64,000 nucleotides of DNA from contig DATKRB010000045.1 of assembly GCA_035532415.1 (NCBI GenBank), positions 13,355 through 77,354 of the forward strand, written 5' to 3'. This stretch comes from DATKRB01 sp035532415. Lineage in GTDB: Bacteria; Actinomycetota; Acidimicrobiia; Acidimicrobiales; RAAP-2. This document shows positions 48,333 through 57,211 of this stretch, one piece after another. Each line of letters starts with the position of its first letter. Positions within the stretch are counted from its first letter, which is position 1. The notes under the pieces were generated by a model. That model made no database searches and had not been told where the DNA came from. It was given only the letters and a program-made list of their open reading frames with translations. A program made the position numbers and the translations under genes.

Positions 48333-49429
48333 CGCTCGAGAACCTCCGCGAGGGATCCGAGGAGCGCCACCACGTTCCCCGGCCGGGCAGAGTGGCCCAT
48401 GCAACCGATCCGCCACACCTTGCCGGCTAGCTGACCGGCGCCGCCGCCGATCTCGATGTCGTAGCGATCGAGCAACAGGCGGCGGCAAGCGGACTCGTCG
48501 AGACCCGGGGGCAGGTCCTCGGGCACCTCGACGGTGGTCAGCTGGGGCAGGCGGTGGTCCTCGGCCGCGAAGAGGCGCAGGCCCAGGTCCTCGAGCCCCT
48601 GCCTCAGCAGCCAACCGCACTCGTCGTGCCGGGCCCACGCGGCCTCGAGTCCCTCCTCCAAGAGCGCCCCGAGCCCCGCATGCAACGCCCCGATCATGGT
48701 CACCGGCGCCGTGTGGTGATAGACGCGGCCGCTGCCCGAGCCCGACTGGACGTACTGGGAGAGAAGGGCGAGATCGAGGTACCAGCTCGAGGGCTTGTCC
48801 ACCAGGTTCGCCCGCGCCCGGGTCGACACCGTGATCGGCGACAGCCCCGGAGGCACGCCGAGGCATTTCTGCGTACCGCTGTACGCGACGTCCACCTGCC
48901 ACTCGTCGATGTCGACGGGTATGCCGCCGAGCGACGTCACGGTGTCCACCACCAGCAACGCATCCCCTTTCCCCGCGCCGAGGGGGGCGATGTCGTTCCG
49001 GACCCCGGTGGAGGTCTCGGCGTGCACCACGGCGATCATCGCGGGCGCCGGGTGTGCGGCCAGGATCTCCTCGGGGTCGAGCGGCTGGCCCCAGGGAGCC
49101 TCCACCTTCGTCACCTCGGCACCCAGCCGCCACGCCACTTCGCACATCCGCTCGCCGAACAAGCCGTTCACCCCGACGACGACAGGGTCGCCGGGGTTGA
49201 GGAAGTTGACGAACGACGCCTCCATGCCCGCGGACCCGGTCCCGCTCAAGGGGAGCGTCAGGGCGTTGTCGGTCCGAAAGACCGTCCGCAGCCGCTCCAT
49301 CGTCTCGTCGAGCACCTCGAGGAATGCCGGGTCGAGATGACCGAGCACCGGCCGGACCAGCGCGGCCGTCACCTCGGGATAAGGGTTGGACGGCCCGGGA
49401 CCCATGAGGAGGCGCGTGGGGATCGGCAC
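48329..49429 (-). CDS. Class V aminotransferase (alanine/serine-glyoxylate type)
   Basis: A 366-residue PLP enzyme. Lys188 in YSGTQKCLGVPPG is the Schiff-base lysine; LLMGPGPSNPYPEV at the N-terminus and GTGSAGMEASFVN are the alanine-glyoxylate/serine-glyoxylate transaminase motifs. It likely moves an amino group from serine or alanine to glyoxylate in one-carbon or photorespiration-like metabolism. The start is an ATG preceded by no strong ribosome site; WhiB-like gene 46 bp upstream. Confidence 0.91.
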   Translation of the reverse strand: MPIPTRLLMGPGPSNPYPEVTAALVRPVLGHLDPAFLEVLDETMERLRTVFRTDNALTLPLSGTGSAGMEASFVNFLNPGDPVVVGVNGLFGERMCEVAWRLGAEVTKVEAPWGQPLDPEEILAAHPAPAMIAVVHAETSTGVRNDIAPLGAGKGDALLVVDTVTSLGGIPVDIDEWQVDVAYSGTQKCLGVPPGLSPITVSTRARANLVDKPSSWYLDLALLSQYVQSGSGSGRVYHHTAPVTMIGALHAGLGALLEEGLEAAWARHDECGWLLRQGLEDLGLRLFAAEDHRLPQLTTVEVPEDLPPGLDESACRRLLLDRYDIEIGGGAGQLAGKVWRIGCMGHSARPGNVVALLGSLAEVLER

Positions 49430-49475
49430 ACCGCATCGTGGCAGGTGGCAGGCAGTCCGCGCCAGCGCGCCGCGC

Positions 49476-50270
49476 TCAGCCCGTGGCTGCGCTCAGCTCG
49501 GTGCGCCGCGACCCCGATCGGCCGGCGCGGCCCGGATCCGGATCGTGCCTGCCGGGCCTGCCCCGGTCGTCGGGGTCGTCGTCGGGGTCGTCGTCGGGGT
49601 CGTCGCCCGCCGGCGTGACCCGCGAGAGGATCGAGAGGTCCCGTTGCCGGAGCCTGGCCCGCAGGACGCCACCATCGGAGCGCTGGTCGACGTCGAAGTC
49701 CCACCGACCCGGGGGGAGTGGCCGCCAGTGCGCACCGAGCTCGAACGCCAGCTGGGCCACCGCGTCGCAATCGGTCCCCCGGGCGATCTCGCCCCAGGTC
49801 AGGACCGGATAGCGGGCGAGCTCCTCGAGCACCGCGAAGAGAAGGTGCTCCTCGGTTCCCCGGGTGGCTCTGGTCGCCGCCCTCAGTTCCGCCCTGACGC
49901 GCCGGCGCTCCTCGACGGTCAGTGCGCCGAGGACGCCCAGCTGCGCGGGATTGCTCAGGCCGTAGGCGCGGCACGGCTCGAGCGACGGGCACGTCTCGCA
50001 CAGGGCGATCGCTGCCTGGGGACGCTGCCCTCGGATCGGGAAGAACAGGTCCGTCTGGTTCCGGCAGGCCGCGTGAGCCGCCCACGGACCGACGCGGGGG
50101 ACCTGCTCGAGGTGGGACCCGCTCGACGTCCCGGTCCGGCGCACCGGGCGGGATGCGTACTCCCCCCCGGCACCCTTCACGACGAGCACGAAGTCCATCT
50201 CACCGAGGTCGACCGAAGCGGGCGCACGGGATCCGCGCTGCTCGCCGAGCGCTCGCACGGCACGGGACAT
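49476..50270 (-). CDS. WhiB-family iron-sulfur protein with long C-terminal extension
   Basis: An actinobacterial [4Fe-4S] regulator. Cys69, Cys91, Cys94 and Cys100 give the C-xn-C-x2-C-x5-C cluster pattern, followed by LGVLGALTVEERRRVR in place of the usual GVWGG turn. Beyond the ~60-residue WhiB domain is an unusual ~135-residue tail: a helical part (HLLFAVLEELARYPVLTWGE) and an Asp-Pro repeat (DDDPDDDPDD). WhiB proteins act with the primary sigma factor. The start is uncertain; ATG 50270 gives 264 residues, ATG 50198 is possible. Confidence 0.8.
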   Translation of the reverse strand: MSRAVRALGEQRGSRAPASVDLGEMDFVLVVKGAGGEYASRPVRRTGTSSGSHLEQVPRVGPWAAHAACRNQTDLFFPIRGQRPQAAIALCETCPSLEPCRAYGLSNPAQLGVLGALTVEERRRVRAELRAATRATRGTEEHLLFAVLEELARYPVLTWGEIARGTDCDAVAQLAFELGAHWRPLPPGRWDFDVDQRSDGGVLRARLRQRDLSILSRVTPAGDDPDDDPDDDPDDRGRPGRHDPDPGRAGRSGSRRTELSAATG

Positions 50271-50678
50271 CGAGCGGCGGGGTGAGGATCCCCCCTCGTC
50301 GGCCGGACCACGGTGCCTGAGCTGCGCCCCCACTGTGCCTACCTCCTCGCGCCCCAGCACCCGTGCCACCGGGCACCGCTTCGACCGGGCAACGTCCTCA
50401 CCCAAAGGAGATGCGGGCGAGGGCCGTCGCTTACGCTGCAAGCCCGGATTCGTGGGTCTGCTCGGGTCGTCGGCCGCCTCGGTCCGAGGGTCGGGGCGCA
50501 TCCGATGCACGCCCTGCCGCCGGGACGGCCCGAGCGAAGAAAAGTTGCCGGATGGCCGTAAGGGGCGCCGGGCTCGTGCATCCCGATGACAGAGCGCCGG
50601 GGAGACCCCGGGGGAGCTGGGGAGGTTCGAACGATGGACAGGGGTCACACCTTGCGGGCCTGGGGAGAAGAGGGCGGC
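50271..50678. other. Divergent intergenic region between whiB-like and unknown genes
   Basis: About 400 bp with no convincing coding frame; overlapping openings on both strands are Arg/Pro-rich and unlike real proteins. I see no clear promoter or terminator, though it must contain the start sites of both flanking genes. Confidence 0.5.
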
Positions 50679-51050
50679 ATGGCGGAGAGGCGGGCGTTGC
50701 CCCCCGTGGCGCGGCCCGGCGACCCGGATCTCTACTGCGACGTACACGGCGCGCACATGCAGACCGTCTTCCGGTACGAGAACGAGTTCTACCTGCTCCT
50801 ACGGGGAGGGCGGGGGTGGACCACCGACCCGGGGACGGCGGCGGCCCGCGAGATCCTGCCCGACGAGCTCGTCGAGAGCAGCTTCTCCTATGCCCCCGAC
50901 GACGACCAGACCGGGATCCTGAACGACGTCGACGCCCTCCTCCGCCGGTGGTCGTCGTCGCGGGAACCCCTCCGGCTGACCTGCGCGCTCTGGCGGGTGG
51001 GGGCGCTCGTGGCGGCCGACGGGTCCTTCGTCCCCCTGCCGCCGCTGTAG
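50679..51050 (+). CDS. Small conserved-looking protein of unknown function
   Basis: A 123-residue soluble protein with good codon use, start ATG 50679 after GGGGAGAAGAGG. It has a Cys-His pair (CDVHGAHMQ) and a Trp/Arg-rich centre; WRVGALVAADGSFVPL ends it. I do not recognise the family. Earlier ATGs (50586, 50634) are possible starts. Confidence 0.6.
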   Translation: MAERRALPPVARPGDPDLYCDVHGAHMQTVFRYENEFYLLLRGGRGWTTDPGTAAAREILPDELVESSFSYAPDDDQTGILNDVDALLRRWSSSREPLRLTCALWRVGALVAADGSFVPLPPL

Positions 51051-51155
51051 GCCACACCGGGAATTTTGGGGAGGCGGCGACCGGGAGGTACCGTGTCATG
51101 GGTCTCGCGGCGGGCGAGGCCGGTTGTTCCCATGTCGGGGGGAAGACCGAAACCC

Positions 51156-53780
51156 ATGACGATCTCTGGATCCGGGTGGCCGACGGCCACGGTGGAGGAG
51201 TGCGTGGCTGCCGCCGGGGCAGGCGACCAGCGTGCCTACACGGAGCTCTTCGACCGGTACCGGCGGTTCGCCTGGGGCGTCGCCCGCTCGGTGACCCGGA
51301 GCCACCAGGCCGCCGAAGAGGCGACGGTGGACGGGTTCGCATCCGCTTTTCGCGGCCTCGGGAACCTCAACGACCCGGCCCGGTTCCCCTCGTACCTCGC
51401 CGCGTGCGTCCGCAACGAGGTGCTGCAAGCCGCGCGACGCCAGGCCCCGGTGGCGGTCACCGTCGACCGGATCGACGAGATCACCAATGCCGAGACCGTC
51501 TCCCTCGAGACTCCCGAAGGCCGGTTCGTGCGATCCGAGGAGGGCCGGCGGGCCCTCGCTGCGTTCAGGAGGCTCGACGACCGCCAGCGCGAGGCCATCC
51601 TGCTGGTCGACGTGGAGGGAGTCCCGCCGAACGAGGTCGCCGCCACCTTCGGGATCACCGCCAACGCGCTGCACCAGCTCGTGCACCGTGCGCGCGAGTC
51701 GCTCCGGCACCGCTACGTCGCTCCACCCATCAGCGAGGCGGCGCCGCCGGCGTGCCGGACGTGCAACGACAAGCTCGGGATCTATCTGGCAGGACGAGCC
51801 AGCGTCCGGGTGATCTCGATGGTGGACCGCCACACCAGCGTCTGCGTGGAGTGCCAGGCGCGCCTCGCCGACGCCCGCGAGGTCAACGACACGGTCAGGT
51901 CCGCCTACGGCGTGGCGCCGGTCGGTCTCGCCGCCCTCCTGCTGGCTCGGCACGGGTTCGCCCTCGGTCGCCCGCATCGCCCTTCGGGCCGGTGGAGCCA
52001 CGGCCCGAGGGGGCAGCACACCAGGCGGCACCGATCGGCCGGGCGGGGGCCCAGGTGGCCGAAGGGGCCACCGCCTCCATCCCACAGGAGGAGGCGCGCA
52101 CCGGCCCAAGGGACCGCCGACCCGCCAGAGGCCCGCCTGATGGCCCAGAGGGTCCGCCGGCCTGCCTTCGTCCGACGACAGGCCCACCTGATGGTCCGAC
52201 TGCCGCTGCGGTTCGTGCAGGCGGCGATGCGTCCGATGGTGATCGGACCCCTGAGCGCGCTCCCCATGGGGGCGACCCTGGGCTTCGTGTCGGCCACCAT
52301 GACGACCCTCGCCGCCGTGGCAGCCTCGGTGCCCCTGGCAGTGCCCCTGGCGGCGCCCCTCGGTGGCGGGCCGGCCCCCGCCGCCGTCGCGGGCACCTCG
52401 GCCCTGAACGCCCTGGCCGCATCGCTACCTCCGGGCGGGACGGCGCCGTCGGGGGGCGGTCACCTGGCAGGGCGCGACGCGGTGCCGGTCTCACCGGTTT
52501 CGCCGGGCGCCGCGGTCACCCCGGGTCCTCCTGGCAACACGACGGGAAGCACCACCCGTTCGGGCACGTCGACCACCGCGGGCCGCCCGGCCCCGCCGAC
52601 CACGTCGCCCACCACGTCGACGACCACGTCGACGACCACGTCGACGACCACGTCGCCGACCACGTCGCCGTCCGTGTCGCCGTCCGTGTCGCTGTCTGTG
52701 TCGACGTCCGTGTCGACGTCCGTGTCGCCGACCACGTCGACGACCACGTCGACGACCGTCCCGACCACGTCGACGACCACGTCGACGTCCGTCCCGACCA
52801 CGTCGACGACCACGTCGACGACCACGTCGCCGTCCACGTCGACGTCCGTCCCGACGACCACGACGACCACGTCGACCACCACGTCGACGTCCGTCCCGAC
52901 CTCGGCGTCGGGGGCCGTCGACCTTCCGGCCGCCCTGACGTCGGGAACCTCGGCGACGTTCGCCGTCGGCCGGGACGGGACCTTCGTCGTGCACGGCACC
53001 GGGCTACCCGCTCCGGCCCTGCGCGAGTCGGGGCCCCTGCCGGCGGGGGTGTCCTTCACCGACCACCATGACGGCACCGGCGTCCTGTCCGGCACCCCGG
53101 CCGCCGCGGAGGGTGGCGTCTACCCCGTCCTCATCAGCGCTTCCAACGGGGTCGGGCCGTCGGCCTCGCAGACGTTCACCCTCACGGTCGACCAGGCTCC
53201 TGCGTTCGTCGCCGGGGGGCAGGCCGACCTGTACGTGGGCGAGAGCGGGGCGTTCGACGTGCACGCGACCGGCTATCCGGACCCCTCGGTGACCGAGTCC
53301 GGAGCGATCCCCGGCGTGACCTTCACCGACGGCGGCGGCGGGACGGGCATCCTGTCGGGAGCACCGTCGGCGCAGGCTGCCGGTGTCCACACCCTGACGT
53401 TCACGGCGTCGAACGGGGTGGGGCCCCCGGCCGCCATGGCGCTGCCGGTGACGGTCCGGATACCCCACCCGCTCGAGATCACCTCCCCACCCGTCGCCTT
53501 CTGCCTGGCCGGGCGACCCTGCAACCTGACGGTGACCACTTCGGGATCGCCGGTGCCCGCCCTGTCGATCAGGGGGGACCTCCCCCCGGGCATGACGTTC
53601 GCCGACGACCACGACGGCACGGCAACCATCAGTGGGACCCCGACGACCCCGAGGTGGTTCGGCTACTCCGTCGACGTGACCGCGTCCGACGGGGTGCAGC
53701 CGAGCAGGACGCGCAGGCTCTGGATCCTCGTCTTTCCTTCGGGATGCTCCCGCGGCGCAGGGAGGCCGCGAGGATGCTGA
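51156..53780 (+). CDS. ECF sigma factor fused to zinc anti-sigma motif, membrane helix and extracellular Ig-like repeats
   Basis: An 874-residue single protein. Residues 25-90 are sigma region 2 and 130-188 region 4 (LDDRQREAILLVDVEGVPPN; ITANALHQLVHRARESL). Then come Cys200-x2-Cys203 and the zinc anti-sigma motif His226-x3-Cys230-x2-Cys233. A basic linker leads to a hydrophobic membrane segment (about 365-400), a Thr/Ser/Pro stalk (about 462-587) and three ~95-residue Ig-like/He_PIG repeats (588-874), each with a GTGxLSGTP-like turn. The topology puts the sigma domains inside and the repeats outside: a one-piece cell-surface sensor and sigma factor. ATG 51156 follows GGGGGGAAG. Confidence 0.85.
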   Translation: MTISGSGWPTATVEECVAAAGAGDQRAYTELFDRYRRFAWGVARSVTRSHQAAEEATVDGFASAFRGLGNLNDPARFPSYLAACVRNEVLQAARRQAPVAVTVDRIDEITNAETVSLETPEGRFVRSEEGRRALAAFRRLDDRQREAILLVDVEGVPPNEVAATFGITANALHQLVHRARESLRHRYVAPPISEAAPPACRTCNDKLGIYLAGRASVRVISMVDRHTSVCVECQARLADAREVNDTVRSAYGVAPVGLAALLLARHGFALGRPHRPSGRWSHGPRGQHTRRHRSAGRGPRWPKGPPPPSHRRRRAPAQGTADPPEARLMAQRVRRPAFVRRQAHLMVRLPLRFVQAAMRPMVIGPLSALPMGATLGFVSATMTTLAAVAASVPLAVPLAAPLGGGPAPAAVAGTSALNALAASLPPGGTAPSGGGHLAGRDAVPVSPVSPGAAVTPGPPGNTTGSTTRSGTSTTAGRPAPPTTSPTTSTTTSTTTSTTTSPTTSPSVSPSVSLSVSTSVSTSVSPTTSTTTSTTVPTTSTTTSTSVPTTSTTTSTTTSPSTSTSVPTTTTTTSTTTSTSVPTSASGAVDLPAALTSGTSATFAVGRDGTFVVHGTGLPAPALRESGPLPAGVSFTDHHDGTGVLSGTPAAAEGGVYPVLISASNGVGPSASQTFTLTVDQAPAFVAGGQADLYVGESGAFDVHATGYPDPSVTESGAIPGVTFTDGGGGTGILSGAPSAQAAGVHTLTFTASNGVGPPAAMALPVTVRIPHPLEITSPPVAFCLAGRPCNLTVTTSGSPVPALSIRGDLPPGMTFADDHDGTATISGTPTTPRWFGYSVDVTASDGVQPSRTRRLWILVFPSGCSRGAGRPRGC
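52600..52912 (+). repeat. Thr/Ser codon repeat tract
   Basis: About 310 bp of imperfect tandem ACC-ACG-TCG and related GTGTCG units coding the extracellular stalk. Prone to slippage; on the opposite strand it reads as a Val/Asp repeat with no gene character. Confidence 0.9.
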
Positions 53781-53859
53781 CCGTCGTCGCCGCGGACCGC
53801 TCGCCCGGGACGGAGGGGCCCGCGAGGCGACCACGAGCCCGGCCCGGTGGCCCCTTCGC

Positions 53860-54018
53860 TCACAGCGTGACGCCGGCCAGCTCGGTCCCTCCGAGCACGG
53901 CGTGGACGGTGGCCCGTTCGGCGTCGTCGAGGAATCCAGTGGCTTCGAAGGCGAGGCGAAGTACTTCGTCGTCGGGGAGCCGGGGGCCCGCTGGCAACGA
54001 CAGCGCTGGCGCGGACAT
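53860..54018 (-). CDS. Possible 52-residue protein
   Basis: A short minus-strand frame from ATG 54018: SAPALSLPAGPRLPDDEVLR, then LAFEATGFLDDAERATVHAV. The composition is protein-like and acidic. I know no family. The 353-bp gap between the ECF gene and the antitoxin holds nothing else I can see. Confidence 0.35.
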   Translation of the reverse strand: MSAPALSLPAGPRLPDDEVLRLAFEATGFLDDAERATVHAVLGGTELAGVTL

Positions 54019-54134
54019 CCATGTGCTCCGACCAGTGGCCGGCTCGCCGCCGAGCAGCTGAACGCTCGCCACCTTACGATTCCATCGGGCGCGCTGGACG
54101 GCTGATCCGCCAGCCCCCGGGTAGCATTGTGGTC

Positions 54135-54374
54135 ATGACCGAGCTACGGGTGGTGGTCCCCGACGAGATCGCCCAGCGCCTGGCCACCGAGGCTGCCGAA
54201 CGGGGCACGTCGGCCGAAGACGTGGCCGCCGAAGTGCTGCAGCTGCACGCGCAGGCGGCGCCCCGGACTCGTCCGATGCCATCGTGGGTGGGGTCTGTCC
54301 ATTCGGGACGAAGCGACCTCTCCGAACGCCATGAGGAGATTCTGAAGAGCGAGCTCCGTCGGCCCGTCGGGTGA
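54135..54374 (+). CDS. VapB-like antitoxin
   Basis: A 79-residue protein with a short DNA-binding start (TELRVVVPDEIAQRLATEAA, then GTSAEDVAAEVLQLHA) and an acidic tail (SERHEEILKSELRRPVG) typical of antitoxins in vapBC pairs. Its stop overlaps the GTG of a broken PIN gene. Confidence 0.75.
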   Translation: MTELRVVVPDEIAQRLATEAAERGTSAEDVAAEVLQLHAQAAPRTRPMPSWVGSVHSGRSDLSERHEEILKSELRRPVG

Positions 54375-54580
54375 TCGTCGTCGATACGGGGCCGCAATCT
54401 TCGAGGTGATGATTGGGCGCGGGTCGTTGATCTCATCGGCACCTACGCCGACCTCCCCCTCGGCGTCGTGGACGCGTCGGTGGTCGCTGTTGCCGAGCGG
54501 CTGGGCGCGACGCATATCGCCACGCTGGATCACCGCCACTTCAGCGTCGTCCGACCAGCGCGCATTGACAGGTGCCCCGA
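54371..54580 (+). pseudogene. VapC PIN-domain toxin remnant
   Basis: GTG 54371 starts a PIN protein (MIVVDTGP) that stops after 12 codons. From 54411 in the +1 frame relative to the start the C-terminal half resumes (DWARVVDLIGTYADLPLGVV, DASVVAVAERLGATHIATLD, HRHFSVVRP). About 60 central residues, with one catalytic Glu, are missing, and the frames do not match; the toxin is dead. The antitoxin remains. Confidence 0.75.
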
Positions 54581-54626
54581 GGGATTGCCGCGCCCTCATG
54601 AATTGCGGCCGGCCGTCTTCGCCTGC

Positions 54627-56240
54627 TCAGGACCGGTCGGCCAGCTCCTGTTGCAGGACGTACTTCTTCACCTTGCCCGAGGCCGTCCGGGGCAGCTCGT
54701 CCACCCGACGCCAGACGCCGGGGATCTTCTGTGGCGCCAGTCCGGTCCCCCGCAGGAAATCGGACAGGTCCTCGTCGCTCGGAGCCTCTCCCCGGGTCAG
54801 GATGAAAGCGGCCGGCTGCTCGCCCAGGCGGGGGTGGGGAGCGGGCACCACGGCCGCCTCGACCACGCCGGGATGCTGCACGAGCAGATCCTCGATCTCG
54901 CGGCCGGAGATCTTCTCCCCACCGCGGTTGATGATCTCCTTGGACCGCCCGGTCATGGTCAGCACGCCCTCGCCGGTGAGGAACCCGAGATCGCCGGTGC
55001 GGAACCACCCCTCGCCGTCGAACTCGGCCCGGGTGTGCTCGGGGTCGAGGTACCCGAGCGCGCGCTGGGGCCCGCGCACGAGCAGCTCCCCGATGTCGTC
55101 GTGCCCGAGGTTCCTGCCGTCGTTGTCGACCACCCGCACCTCGCACCCCGGAGCGATCCGCCCGTCGGTCCCGCAACGGACCTCCTCGGGGTCGAACGGT
55201 GCGCTCGCGGTCACCGAGGGGCACTCGGTCATCCCCCACGACCGCGAGGGCCGCATGCCCACGGCTTCGGCGGCCAACGCCAGCGCCGTCGGGATGGTCG
55301 AGCCGCCACAGGGGTAGCCGGAGGGAAGGTCGAGCCGGTCGAGGCCCCGCGCCGCCAGGGCGGCCAGCAGCTCCTGCATGAAGATGGCGGCGCCGGAGGA
55401 GAACGTGACCCCCTGCCCCAAGATATCGTCGATCGCCAGCTCGGCGTCCCAATGGTCGCGCAGGACCACCGAGGACCCGGTGTACGCGGGGATGGCCACC
55501 GCCGAGAGCAGCCCGGTGGCATGAGCCACCGGCGCAGGCATGTAGGAGCGGTCCCTCCAGGTGAAGCACGACTGGCGCGAGGACCGGAGGGGCGAGCTGA
55601 TGAAGCTGGCCGAGCTGTGGGCGACCCCCTTGGCCCCGGACGTGGTCCCCGAGGTGAACCCGACCAGTGCCGGGGCGTTCACGTCGACGTCGTCGGCGAG
55701 GTAGAGCGCGCTCGAGCTGACGTCGTCAAACGTCGTCCACCCGGTGGCCGAACCGCGCAGGACCACCCGCGCGTCGGGGCTGAACCCGACCGTCTTGCAC
55801 GCGTCCGACATCAGGGCGACGTGGTCGACGCCCCGGAAGGACTCGGGAACCACCACGCAGCGGGGCCGGACCGCCGCGATCACCTGGCGCAGCTCGTGCT
55901 CGCGGTAGATGGGGACGACGGGGCTGCTGATGGCGCCGGCCGCCCAGATCCCATAGGCGACCGCCAGCGACTCCCACCAATTGGGGAGCTGCCAGACGAC
56001 CACGTCACCCGGTCCGATCCCGTTCGCATGAAGGAACCCGGCGACACGCGAGGCCTGGTCGACGAGCTCGCGCCAGGTGAGCGAGACCTCCCCGTCGATC
56101 ACCGCGGTGAGGGAGCCGAGCTCGAGCCGGTTCCGCCGCATGAGCGCGCCGAGCGAGACGGTGGACCGGTACCCGCTCCGGGCGTACCACGCGGCCAGCT
56201 CGTCGGGCAGGGGCGCCGGCGCGTACTCGAGCGGGCTCAT
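54627..56240 (-). CDS. AMP-dependent acyl-CoA synthetase/ligase
   Basis: A 537-residue ANL-superfamily enzyme that activates a carboxylate as an acyl-AMP and then acyl-CoA. Motifs in order: GFTSGTTSGAKGVAHS (A3), SWGMTECP (A5), WFRTGDLG (A7), GRSKEIINRGGEKIS (A8) and the C-terminal catalytic Lys region TASGKVKKYVL. Close to medium-chain or cyclohexanecarboxylate/2,3-dihydroxybenzoate-type ligases; the substrate is undetermined. Last gene of the liv operon, 66 bp after the cyclase gene. Confidence 0.9.
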   Translation of the reverse strand: MSPLEYAPAPLPDELAAWYARSGYRSTVSLGALMRRNRLELGSLTAVIDGEVSLTWRELVDQASRVAGFLHANGIGPGDVVVWQLPNWWESLAVAYGIWAAGAISSPVVPIYREHELRQVIAAVRPRCVVVPESFRGVDHVALMSDACKTVGFSPDARVVLRGSATGWTTFDDVSSSALYLADDVDVNAPALVGFTSGTTSGAKGVAHSSASFISSPLRSSRQSCFTWRDRSYMPAPVAHATGLLSAVAIPAYTGSSVVLRDHWDAELAIDDILGQGVTFSSGAAIFMQELLAALAARGLDRLDLPSGYPCGGSTIPTALALAAEAVGMRPSRSWGMTECPSVTASAPFDPEEVRCGTDGRIAPGCEVRVVDNDGRNLGHDDIGELLVRGPQRALGYLDPEHTRAEFDGEGWFRTGDLGFLTGEGVLTMTGRSKEIINRGGEKISGREIEDLLVQHPGVVEAAVVPAPHPRLGEQPAAFILTRGEAPSDEDLSDFLRGTGLAPQKIPGVWRRVDELPRTASGKVKKYVLQQELADRS

Positions 56241-56306
56241 GAGCCCCCTCGCGGCGGCAGGGTGCGTTGACGGTACAGGTCCATTGCGTCCTCTCCGGCG
56301 AACGGG

Positions 56307-57194
56307 TCAGCCGATGGCGATCGGGTTGATCGGGCTTCCCGTGGCCCCGGTGACCGGGAGCGCGCCGACGACGAGCAGCGACTCGTAGCAACGGTCCCCG
56401 GCCAGCTCGGCCAACCAGAGGTGCTCGATCAGGGTGACCCCGAGCTTCACCAACAGCTCGATGTGCACCGCGAGGAAGATGTTCCGGTCGAAGGGGATCG
56501 CCTCCACGGCCGAGTTGTCCGACCCGACCACGGCGACGTCGTTGTCGGCGATGAAGTCGACGGCGTCGAGACCCAGTCCGGGCTGCCCTCCCGATGGCTC
56601 GCCCGGCTTCCGGCCTGCCTCGAGCCACCCGGTGCGGACGATCAGGATGTCGCCGGGCAGCATCTCGGTCCCCTGCGCGCTCCGGGTCGACTCGAGATCG
56701 GCCGAGGTCACGATCCGCCCGTCCTCCAGAGCGCCCTCCCCGGCCCACGCCGCCACGTCGAGCAGCACCGCACGACCGGCGAAGCTCCCGGTCTGGTCGA
56801 TCCCGCACTTTGAGGCACCCAGCTTGGGGGTGAACGAGGTCGCCGGGTGCCCGTTGTAGACGGTGCCCTCGCTGAAGACGTGGCACAGCGCGTCAATGTG
56901 GGTTCCCGCGTGGCTCGGGATCATGATCATGTCCTCGTTGGCCCCGACACCCTCTGCCGCGCCGTAGGCCGCGTACACCGCCGCGTCCGCCGGAGCCGAC
57001 AACGTCAGCCGCTCGGGCAACGGGCGATCGGCCACTTGCGGAGTGGCGAAGTGGCCGATGGGGATGGCGAGGCTGTACACCTTGCCGGTCCTGCACCGGC
57101 TCAACGCCTCGAGCACCACCGGCGGATCGACGAGGTTCAGCGCCCCGCGCTGGTCGTCGGCTCCCCAGCGCCCCCAGTTGCCGGTGTCGGCCAT
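56307..57194 (-). CDS. Cyclase/kynurenine formamidase-like hydrolase
   Basis: A 295-residue metal-dependent hydrolase of the cyclase family (PF04199). The metal-binding signature HAGTHIDALCH is at about residues 94-104, after DDQRGALNLV near the N-terminus. Relatives open cyclic amides or lactones or act as isatin hydrolases. Its place between an ABC importer and a CoA ligase suggests catabolism of an imported cyclic or aromatic compound (inference). Confidence 0.86.
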   Translation of the reverse strand: MADTGNWGRWGADDQRGALNLVDPPVVLEALSRCRTGKVYSLAIPIGHFATPQVADRPLPERLTLSAPADAAVYAAYGAAEGVGANEDMIMIPSHAGTHIDALCHVFSEGTVYNGHPATSFTPKLGASKCGIDQTGSFAGRAVLLDVAAWAGEGALEDGRIVTSADLESTRSAQGTEMLPGDILIVRTGWLEAGRKPGEPSGGQPGLGLDAVDFIADNDVAVVGSDNSAVEAIPFDRNIFLAVHIELLVKLGVTLIEHLWLAELAGDRCYESLLVVGALPVTGATGSPINPIAIG

Positions 57195-57211
57195 GTCGGT
57201 CGGCTCCCCTC

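Noticed and set aside
52460..53095. Val/Asp-repeat protein on the minus strand
   Set aside because: It is the antisense reading of the Thr/Ser codon repeat within the fused sigma factor.
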